From assembly GCA_964351985.1 (NCBI GenBank), contig CAYGPR010000077.1, positions 1 through 12,920 of the forward strand: a stretch of 12,920 nt of DNA, read 5' to 3'. Made by a program: the position numbers and the translations under genes. Below the pieces are notes generated by a model that saw nothing but the letters and a program-made list of their open reading frames with translations, was not told where the DNA came from and made no database searches. The DNA comes from Meishania sp964351985. Lineage in GTDB: Bacteria; Bacteroidota; Bacteroidia; Flavobacteriales; Flavobacteriaceae. Of the stretch, positions 1 through 6,186 are shown in pieces (positions within the stretch are counted from its first letter, which is position 1; every line of letters starts with the position of its first letter).

Positions 1-853
1 TCGGTGTACCAAAATAACTTTTTCCTCCTTCGACTGATTTGGTAACTCCCGTCTGGCCCATGATCACCGCTTTCTTTCCGATGGTTATGCCGCTATTCGT
101 TCCCACTTGACCCCATAGGGTAACTTCATCTTCTATTATGACACATCCGGCTATACCCGTTTGGGAAGCGATCAAACATTTCTCTCCAATGACGGTATCG
201 TGACCTACATGGACTTGATTATCGAGTTTTGATCCTTTTTTTATTGTAGTATCACCGGTAACCCCTTTGTCGATGGTACATAAAGCACCTATCTCGACAT
301 CATCTTCCAAAACTACCCTTCCTCCCGAAATCAGTTTGTCAAAACCTTCAGGACGTTTTTTGTAATAAAAAGCATCGGAACCCAATACGGAACCGGAATG
401 GATAATCACGTTGTTACCAATGATGCAATTGTCATACAATGATACGTTTGAATGGATAACACAATTGTCCCCGATTGTAACATTATTTCCAATGAACACA
501 TTTGGCTGAATTACGGTGTTCTGTCCTATTCTGGACGATGTTGAAATTGGAATTCCTGATTTTTCGAAGGGCCTAAAGAAGACGGTCAATGTATTAAAAT
601 CGCGAAAGGGGTCGTCAGATAATAAAAGGGCTTTCCCCTCTGGGCAGTCAACCTTTTTGTTTATTAAAACTACGGTCGCCTTTGATTTTAACGCTTTGTC
701 ATAATATTTGGGATGATCTACAAAAACAATATCACCTGCTTGCACTACGTGAATTTCGTTCATACCCAGAACAGGAAAGTCATCAGGTCCCACATATTCA
801 CTGCCTATAATGGTTGCAATTTGTTTTAGAGTATGGGGTGTCGGGAATTTCAA
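1..853 (-). CDS. LpxD-like left-handed beta-helix acyltransferase, second copy, C-terminus cut by window edge
   Basis: 284 codons are visible and the protein continues past the window edge. The N-terminal part has the LpxD-type uridine-binding fold (conserved stretch GMNEIHVV near residue 30). From about residue 115 hexapeptide repeats of the (I/V)GxxxxI type form a left-handed beta-helix. The His matching the LpxD catalytic base is present at residue 218 in QVHVGHD. The LpxD segment GADGFGF is here GSDAFYY, so the acyl or sugar pocket probably differs from that of the true LpxD at 3745-4776. The likely reaction is N- or O-acylation of a nucleotide sugar from acyl-ACP in the cytoplasm; the substrate is unknown. 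The start is TTG at 853: an in-frame TAG lies directly upstream, and the family-like N-terminus KFPTPHTLKQIA would be lost with the first ATG (763). It follows efp after 84 nt on the same strand. Confidence 0.85.
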   Translation of the reverse strand, partial: MKFPTPHTLKQIATIIGSEYVGPDDFPVLGMNEIHVVQAGDIVFVDHPKYYDKALKSKATVVLINKKVDCPEGKALLLSDDPFRDFNTLTVFFRPFEKSGIPISTSSRIGQNTVIQPNVFIGNNVTIGDNCVIHSNVSLYDNCIIGNNVIIHSGSVLGSDAFYYKKRPEGFDKLISGGRVVLEDDVEIGALCTIDKGVTGDTTIKKGSKLDNQVHVGHDTVIGEKCLIASQTGIAGCVIIEDEVTLWGQVGTNSGITIGKKAVIMGQTGVTKSVEGGKSYFGTP

Positions 854-937
854 CTAAGATGCTTATCGTTTATTATTTACGTAATTTGAATAGTGCGGCC
901 ATACAAGCGATGCGCATTTTATTCCGCTTCGATTGTT

Positions 938-1504
938 CTAATCATTGACCCGCTCCATGTAAGATCCGCTGGATGTGTCAATCTTTACCTTATCGCCTTC
1001 ATTGATGAACAAGGGTACTTTTACTTCTGCGCCCGTTTCAACCTTTGCTGGTTTTGTTGCATTCGTAGCAGTATTACCTTTTACTCCTGGTTCAGTATAA
1101 GTAATTTCCAACACTACACTTGCCGGCATATCGACGGATAGTGGCATACTGTCCTCCGTATTGAAAAGAATGGTCACCACTTCGCCTTCTTTTAAAAGTC
1201 CCGGAGCATCCAAAGCAGTTTCTTGAAGTGAAATTTGGTTATAATCATCGGTGTTCATGAAATGATAGGTCTCACCTTCGGCATATAAAAACTGATATGA
1301 ACGGGTTTCGACGCGCACATCCTCTATTTTATGACCAGCGGAAAACGTATTGTCGAGAACTTTACCGTTGGAAACACTTTTAAGTTTCGTTCTCACAAAT
1401 GCTGGACCTTTACCGGGTTTTACATGTAAAAATTCAATGATTTTATAAATATCATTATTGTATCTAATGCACAGTCCTTTTCTAATATCCGATGTTGATG
1501 CCAT
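938..1504 (-). CDS. efp: Elongation factor P
   Basis: Translation factor that binds between the P and E sites of stalled ribosomes and promotes peptide bonds at consecutive prolines. The 188-residue length is standard. The order is an N-terminal KOW-like domain (about 1-65), an OB domain (about 66-130), and a C-terminal OB domain ending in GDKVKIDTSSGSYMERV, a hallmark of bacterial EF-P. The tip loop that reaches the peptidyl-transferase centre reads PGKGPA, with Lys32 at the position lysylated in E. coli (K34). No modification enzyme gene is visible here. The start is ATG and the stop TAG. It lies 62 nt downstream of lpxA on the same strand, with no clear terminator between them, so read-through from the lipid A genes is possible. 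Identity is very secure. Confidence 0.97.
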   Translation of the reverse strand: MASTSDIRKGLCIRYNNDIYKIIEFLHVKPGKGPAFVRTKLKSVSNGKVLDNTFSAGHKIEDVRVETRSYQFLYAEGETYHFMNTDDYNQISLQETALDAPGLLKEGEVVTILFNTEDSMPLSVDMPASVVLEITYTEPGVKGNTATNATKPAKVETGAEVKVPLFINEGDKVKIDTSSGSYMERVND

Positions 1505-1566
1505 TTTTAGGTTTCAGGTTTACTATTTCAAGTTTAAAATTACTTTTCTATGAATAATGAAGTAGG

Positions 1567-2352
1567 TCAATTATTACTAAAATATCCTTTCATGATACCA
1601 CGTTGCGAATCCCTTATGAATTGAAGAATCTCGTCCCTTTCCGGCGTTGCTTCCATTTCGGCCTCAATGATTTGGGTCGCTTGGGTATTGTTATAATGTT
1701 TTTGGTACAAAATGCGATAGATGTTCTGAATTTCACGGATTTTCTCCGACTTATAACCGCGTCTTCTAAGCCCTACGGAGTTTATCCCTACATAAGACAA
1801 AGGTTCACGTGCTGCTTTTACATAAGGTGGGACGTCTTTTCTAACCAAAGACCCCCCTGTTACAAAAGCATGCTGTCCAATGGACACAAATTGATGGACG
1901 GCAACGAGTCCCGCCAAAATTACATTGTCACCAATCGTAACGTGGCCTGCCAAGGTCGAATTATTCGAAAAGATACAGTTGTTGCCAACAATACAATCAT
2001 GGGCGACGTGACAGTATGCCATAATCAGGCAATTCTTCCCGATTACGGTTTTGTTTCTATCGGATGTGCCTTTATGAATCGTGGCACATTCGCGAATCGT
2101 CGTATTATTTCCGATAGTGACCGTCGTTTCTTCGCCATTATATTTTAAGTCCTGTGGCGGGGCCGAAATTACAGCCCCGGGAAATATATTACAGTTTTTT
2201 CCGATTCGGGCACCTTCCATAATAGTCACGTTAGAACCGATCCAAGTGCCATCACCGATGGTAACATTATTATGGATGGTCGTAAATGGCTCTACTACGA
2301 CATTTTTCGCAATTTTCGCCCCTGGATGGATGTAAGCTAACGGTTGGTTCAT
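1567..2352 (-). CDS. lpxA: Acyl-ACP--UDP-N-acetylglucosamine O-acyltransferase
   Basis: First step of lipid A synthesis: transfers a 3-hydroxyacyl chain from ACP to the 3-OH of UDP-GlcNAc in the cytoplasm. The 261 residues match the family. Residues about 5-180 are hexapeptide repeats forming a left-handed beta-helix, followed by a helical C-terminal domain (RRRGYKSEKIREIQNIYRIL). The active-site segment CHVAHDC holds His118, matching catalytic His125 of E. coli, and His115. By simple positional alignment the E. coli chain-length ruler residue Gly173 falls on Arg182 in the segment after VPPYV, so acyl length cannot be carried over from E. coli. The ATG shares its A with the stop codon of lpxC-fabZ (TAATG), which implies coupled translation. 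A weak GGAG lies just upstream. Confidence 0.97.
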   Translation of the reverse strand: MNQPLAYIHPGAKIAKNVVVEPFTTIHNNVTIGDGTWIGSNVTIMEGARIGKNCNIFPGAVISAPPQDLKYNGEETTVTIGNNTTIRECATIHKGTSDRNKTVIGKNCLIMAYCHVAHDCIVGNNCIFSNNSTLAGHVTIGDNVILAGLVAVHQFVSIGQHAFVTGGSLVRKDVPPYVKAAREPLSYVGINSVGLRRRGYKSEKIREIQNIYRILYQKHYNNTQATQIIEAEMEATPERDEILQFIRDSQRGIMKGYFSNN

Positions 2353-3764
2353 TAATCTCCTTTTACTTTTATTATCTGGGCCATTATTTCAGCCTCTGAA
2401 ACCAGCCTATCGTTTGCATAGGCTTTAGCATGCATCTGGCAAATTCCTCTTCGAATCGGCGATATTAAATCCAATTTAAAGATCAACGTATCACCGGGAA
2501 CAACCTGATGCTTATAACGAACGTTATCGATTTTAAGCAAATAGGTGAGATAATTATCCGGATCGGGAACCGTGCTCAAAACCAAAATACCGCCTGTCTG
2601 GGCCATAGCTTCCAACTGCAAAACCCCAGGCATCACCGGTGCCCCGGGGAAATGCCCGACAAAGAACGGTTCATTCATCGTTACGTTCTTTAATCCGACA
2701 ACATGGGTATCCGACATTTCCAAAATTTTATCCACTAGCAAAAATGGTGGCCGATGTGGTAACATTGACATGATTTTGCCAATATCCATTAAAGGTGCTT
2801 TGTGCAAGTCATATTTTGGAACATTGTTCCGCATTTCGGTCTTTATAATCTTGGCCAATTTTTTGGCAAACTGTGTATTTACATAATGCCCGGGTTTGTT
2901 GGCGATGACCTTTCCACGAATTCGGGTGCCCGCCAAAGCCAAGTCTCCAATGACATCCAATAATTTATGCCTTGCTGCCTCATTCGGTTGATGCAGCGTC
3001 AGGTTATCCAAAATACCATTTGGCTTTACCGATAATTTTTTCTTTTTAAACGCCTTTTCCAATTTTTTCATCGTGGCTTCGGAAATTTCCTTATCCACAT
3101 ATACAATGGCGTTATTTAGGTCTCCACCTTTTATCAGACCATTTTCCAAAAGCATTTCCAACTCGTGGAGAAAACTAAAGGTACGGGCATCTGCAATCTC
3201 CTTCTTGAAATCGGAAAGTTTGTCCAAGGTGGCGTTTTGAGTGCCTAAAACTTTCGTGCCGAAGTCTACCATAGCAGTTACCTGATAGGTTTCTGAAGGT
3301 ATTACCGTAATCTCGCTTCCCGTGTCTTCATCTTTATATGAAATGACTTCGTTAACCACGTATTCTTCGCGAAATGCATCTTGCTCTACAATTCCTGCTT
3401 TTTCCAAGGCCTCCACGAAGAACTTGGACGAACCATCCAAAATAGGAGGTTCTGGCGAATCCAACTCGATTAGTGCATTGTCGATTTCAAGCCCGACCAA
3501 AGCGGCCAATACATGTTCGGAGGTCTGAATCTTAACTCCTCTTTTTTCCAGATTGGTACCGCGCTGGGTGTTTACCACATAATTCGCATCAGCCTCGATA
3601 ATGGGTTCTCCCTCAAGGTCTACCCTTTTGAACGCATAGCCATAGTTGGTCGGTGCCGGAACAAACTTTAAAGTAACGTTTTCGCCCGTGTGAAGTCCTA
3701 CTCCCGTCAAGGTCACTTCTGAGGCTATGGTGCGCTGTTTAGTTTTAGTTGTGTTCAAGGTCAA
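2352..3764 (-). CDS. lpxC-fabZ: Bifunctional LpxC deacetylase / FabZ dehydratase fusion
   Basis: Residues 1 to about 312 are UDP-3-O-acyl-GlcNAc deacetylase, the committed step of lipid A synthesis. Zinc ligands fit His84 (SEHVLAAL), His266 and Asp270 (HKLLDVIGD). Glu83 and His293 (PGHYVN) match the general base and active-site His. Residues about 325-470 are 3-hydroxyacyl-ACP dehydratase: MLPHRPPFLLVD, catalytic His371 in GHFPG, and Glu385 in QLEAMAQ. The fusion is characteristic of Bacteroidota and places the two enzymes that compete for 3-hydroxyacyl-ACP, lipid A versus phospholipid, in one chain. The start overlaps lpxD by 20 nt. No ATG is available: the first start is TTG at 3764, with a second in-frame TTG two codons on, and a stop lies about 10 codons upstream. 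The end is coupled to lpxA by TAATG. Confidence 0.97.
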   Translation of the reverse strand: MTLNTTKTKQRTIASEVTLTGVGLHTGENVTLKFVPAPTNYGYAFKRVDLEGEPIIEADANYVVNTQRGTNLEKRGVKIQTSEHVLAALVGLEIDNALIELDSPEPPILDGSSKFFVEALEKAGIVEQDAFREEYVVNEVISYKDEDTGSEITVIPSETYQVTAMVDFGTKVLGTQNATLDKLSDFKKEIADARTFSFLHELEMLLENGLIKGGDLNNAIVYVDKEISEATMKKLEKAFKKKKLSVKPNGILDNLTLHQPNEAARHKLLDVIGDLALAGTRIRGKVIANKPGHYVNTQFAKKLAKIIKTEMRNNVPKYDLHKAPLMDIGKIMSMLPHRPPFLLVDKILEMSDTHVVGLKNVTMNEPFFVGHFPGAPVMPGVLQLEAMAQTGGILVLSTVPDPDNYLTYLLKIDNVRYKHQVVPGDTLIFKLDLISPIRRGICQMHAKAYANDRLVSEAEIMAQIIKVKGD

Positions 3765-4776
3765 TCTTTTTATCCAATTCGTTAATCCTATTTATGATTT
3801 TGGGCAAATTTTTGAAGTGCACATATGATTTGTTGTAATCGCCATAATTGATTGCCGGCGATCCTTGTAGTATTTCGTCATCCTTAACATTTCTTCCGAT
3901 ACCGGATTGGGCTTGAATTCGAACATTGTCTCCTATGGTAATATGGCCTACAATTCCAACCTGTCCGCCAATCATACAATGCTTTCCAATTTTAGTGGAG
4001 CCCGCAACGCCTGTCTGTGCTGCAATAACGGTGTGTTCACCAATTTCCACATTATGTGCAATCTGAATTTGGTTGTCAAGTTTTACGCCTTTTCGAAGGA
4101 TGGTCGAACCCAAGGTTGCACGATCGATCGTAGTGCCCGCGCCTACATCGACGTCGTCTTCCAAAATAACATTTCCTGTTTGGGGGATTTTGTTGAATGT
4201 TCCATTTTTACTAGGTGAAAATCCGAAGCCATCGGCCCCAATAATGGCACCGCTATGGATGACGCAATTATTTCCGATTATCGATTCTGAATATATTTTG
4301 GCCCCGGCAAATACCACAACGTTGTCTCCAATGGTCACGTTATCTCCAATATAGGCATTAGGGTATATTTTTACATTATTCCCGATTTGCACGTTTTCCC
4401 CCAGATATGAGAAAGCTCCAAGGTAAAAATCCGAACCGTAAATCACCGTATCCGATTTATACACGGGATTTTCTATGCCTGACTTGGTTTTTTTAGCTTG
4501 ATCGTAATATTCCAATAACTTTGAAAAAGATTCGTAGGGGTCATCTACCTTAATTAGGGTGGTCTGTAAATTTTGCTCAGGAACAAAATCTCTATTGACA
4601 ATAGTAATGGAAGCCTTCGTCGTATATATAAACGGTGTATATTTTGGGTTCGCCAAAAAGGTCAATGAGCCTTTCTCGCCTTCCTCGATCTTGGCGAGTT
4701 TATGAACGGCTATCTCGGAATTTCCTTTTACTTCACCCCCCAAAATACCCGCAATTTGACCTGCTGTGAACACCAT
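3745..4776 (-). CDS. lpxD: UDP-3-O-acylglucosamine N-acyltransferase
   Basis: Third step of lipid A synthesis: N-acylates the deacetylated UDP-3-O-acyl-glucosamine from acyl-ACP. With ATG at 4776 the protein has 343 residues, close to the 341 of E. coli. The N-terminal uridine-binding domain (about 1-100) begins MVFTAGQIAGILGG. A hexapeptide beta-helix spans about 105-310, followed by a C-terminal helix (INELDKKIDLEHN). Catalytic His is at 241 in QIQIAHNVEIG, and the GADGFGF segment typical of true LpxD is intact, so this copy is the likely lipid A enzyme rather than the paralogue at 1-853. The frame is open 16 codons further upstream, but that would overlap the HD gene and add a non-homologous hydrophobic stretch. 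The gap to the HD gene stop is 23 nt. Confidence 0.96.
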   Translation of the reverse strand: MVFTAGQIAGILGGEVKGNSEIAVHKLAKIEEGEKGSLTFLANPKYTPFIYTTKASITIVNRDFVPEQNLQTTLIKVDDPYESFSKLLEYYDQAKKTKSGIENPVYKSDTVIYGSDFYLGAFSYLGENVQIGNNVKIYPNAYIGDNVTIGDNVVVFAGAKIYSESIIGNNCVIHSGAIIGADGFGFSPSKNGTFNKIPQTGNVILEDDVDVGAGTTIDRATLGSTILRKGVKLDNQIQIAHNVEIGEHTVIAAQTGVAGSTKIGKHCMIGGQVGIVGHITIGDNVRIQAQSGIGRNVKDDEILQGSPAINYGDYNKSYVHFKNLPKIINRINELDKKIDLEHN

Positions 4777-4799
4777 GGACACAAAAGTAAGAAAAATAG

Positions 4800-6029
4800 T
4801 TAAACAGATTCTTTGGGATAACACATATAATACTTGGTTACCGTTTTGGAAAGAGCCTTCAGATTCAGTTGGTCAGATGCTTTGGCAACATCGATAATTT
4901 TTCCGGTTTTGCTTAAAATATTAATGTTCTGCTTTTCTCGATTATAGGCCTGATTTTCAATGACTCCCGAAAAAACAAAATAGCTCGTTTCATCATCTGA
5001 AAGACCGTGGGCAATTTTGAATTTTCGAAAATGATTTTCAAACTTTTCAGTATCAATAGGCTTATTTTTTAGTTTAATGTTCAACAACCTTCTATTTAAG
5101 ACCATTTGACACAATTGCGAAAGGACAAAATCAGGATGATCCTGCCATTTTTTAATGGCGGCAAGCACGTCAACATCATCAATTTTTGCAAAAGTGTGCA
5201 ACACATCGGTGTCAAAGTTCTGAAGCCCAATATCTTTCCGGATGAAAAAAAGAAGATTTTCGGAACATACCAAAGGCTTTTTCTCCAATAATAACATCTT
5301 GGCCCTTTTTAAAATACGTATCAATAACTGTTCGGCCACCAGTCCTGTTTTATGTAAATAAACCTGCCAATACATAAATCTTCGCGCCATCAGAAATTTT
5401 TCTACGGAATAAATTCCCTTTTCTTCGACTACTAGGTTTCCTTCTGCAACGTTTAACATGGTAATCAGTCGCTCGGCATTGATATTCCCTTCCGCTACCC
5501 CGGTATAGAAACTATCTCGTTTGAGGTAGTCGAGTCTATCCATATCCAATTGACTCGAAACAAGCTGGTTTAGAAACTTTTTAGGGTACTTGCTTTCGAA
5601 GATTTCAATGGCAAGCGTTAAACTTCCGTTAAAGCTACTGTTCAGTTCTTGCATGAAAAGCAGGGAAATCTGCTCGTGTGAAATACCGTTAACCAAGCTA
5701 TGCTCCATGGCATGGGAAAACGGACTATGCCCGATATCATGCAACAAAATAGCGCACAAAAGCCCCTCTTCTTCGGCTTCGGTAATCGTAACGCCTTTAA
5801 AACGAAGTACTTGTATAGCTTGTTGCATAAGGTGCATGCTGCCCAGCGCATGGTGAAACCGGGTGTGATGTGCCCCAGGATAGACCAAATACGAAAGTCC
5901 CATTTGCGAAATACGGCGAAGTCTTTGAAAGTAAGGATGGGCGATCAGGTCAAAAATAAGCGCATTGGGAATTCTAATAAATCCGTAAATTGGATCATTG
6001 AAAATTTTAAGCTTTTTCGAGGTTGTCAA
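4800..6029 (-). CDS. HD-domain phosphohydrolase, SAMHD1/dGTPase-like
   Basis: A 409-residue cytoplasmic protein with a complete HD metal site: His60 (RFHHALG), His97-Asp98 (LLHDIGHSPFSH) and Asp164 in LDMDRLDYLKRD. These match His167, His206-Asp207 and Asp311 of SAMHD1. The layout resembles the bacterial dNTP triphosphohydrolases related to Enterococcus EF1143; dNTP or related nucleotide hydrolysis is the inferred activity, unproven here. The C-terminal half (about 230-409) is helical and has no motif I recognise. The conserved start KLKIFNDPIYGF follows directly after a TTG at 6029; an in-frame TAA lies seven codons upstream and no ATG intervenes, so TTG is the probable start. It is the first gene of the lipid A cluster, with a good promoter box 30 nt upstream. 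Why a nucleotide hydrolase leads lipid A genes is not evident from the sequence. Confidence 0.9.
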   Translation of the reverse strand: MTTSKKLKIFNDPIYGFIRIPNALIFDLIAHPYFQRLRRISQMGLSYLVYPGAHHTRFHHALGSMHLMQQAIQVLRFKGVTITEAEEEGLLCAILLHDIGHSPFSHAMEHSLVNGISHEQISLLFMQELNSSFNGSLTLAIEIFESKYPKKFLNQLVSSQLDMDRLDYLKRDSFYTGVAEGNINAERLITMLNVAEGNLVVEEKGIYSVEKFLMARRFMYWQVYLHKTGLVAEQLLIRILKRAKMLLLEKKPLVCSENLLFFIRKDIGLQNFDTDVLHTFAKIDDVDVLAAIKKWQDHPDFVLSQLCQMVLNRRLLNIKLKNKPIDTEKFENHFRKFKIAHGLSDDETSYFVFSGVIENQAYNREKQNINILSKTGKIIDVAKASDQLNLKALSKTVTKYYMCYPKESV

Positions 6030-6058
6030 AATGCGGATACTTTGTCTTTATAATTTGG

Positions 6059-6085
6059 CAAAGATAAACAATGTACTAGCAACAA
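6059..6085 (-). promoter_or_regulatory. Probable promoter of the HD-lpxD-lpxC/fabZ-lpxA cluster
   Basis: On the minus strand, 6066-6059 reads TATCTTTG, an exact match to the Bacteroidota -7 consensus TAnnTTTG. A TTG at 6085-6083 lies 16 nt upstream, slightly short of the usual -33 spacing. The predicted transcript would start near 6053 and give a leader of about 24 nt before the TTG start at 6029. This promoter is inferred from consensus only. Confidence 0.6.
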
Positions 6086-6114
6086 GGGCGGAATAACGGC
6101 ATTTTGAAAGTTAT

Positions 6115-6142
6115 TTGGCGACTGTGTATTTACGTATCTTAT
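6115..6142 (+). promoter_or_regulatory. Possible promoter of porX
   Basis: A TTG at 6115-6117 is followed after 17 nt by TATCTTAT at 6135-6142, which departs from TAnnTTTG at two positions. Spacing is good and the predicted leader to the ATG at 6187 is about 39 nt. It stands back to back with the minus-strand promoter, only about 30 nt between their -33 elements, so one bound regulator could affect both. Confidence 0.38.
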
Positions 6143-6186
6143 CCTGTTGACCCAATAACGTATAACCTAATAACGATAGACAATAC

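Noticed and set aside
1603..2148. Open frame of 181 codons on the plus strand opposite lpxA
   Set aside because: It lies entirely antisense to a fully conserved lpxA and its peptide shows no domain; the opposite strand of beta-helix repeat genes often stays open by codon bias.
4777..4824. Sixteen-codon upstream extension of lpxD
   Set aside because: It overlaps the end of the HD gene, begins with a non-ATG codon and adds residues not expected ahead of the family-like start MVFTAGQIAGIL.
5700..6053. Plus-strand frame of 117 codons opposite the 5' part of the HD gene
   Set aside because: Antisense to conserved HD motifs, low-complexity composition, no promoter or start context.
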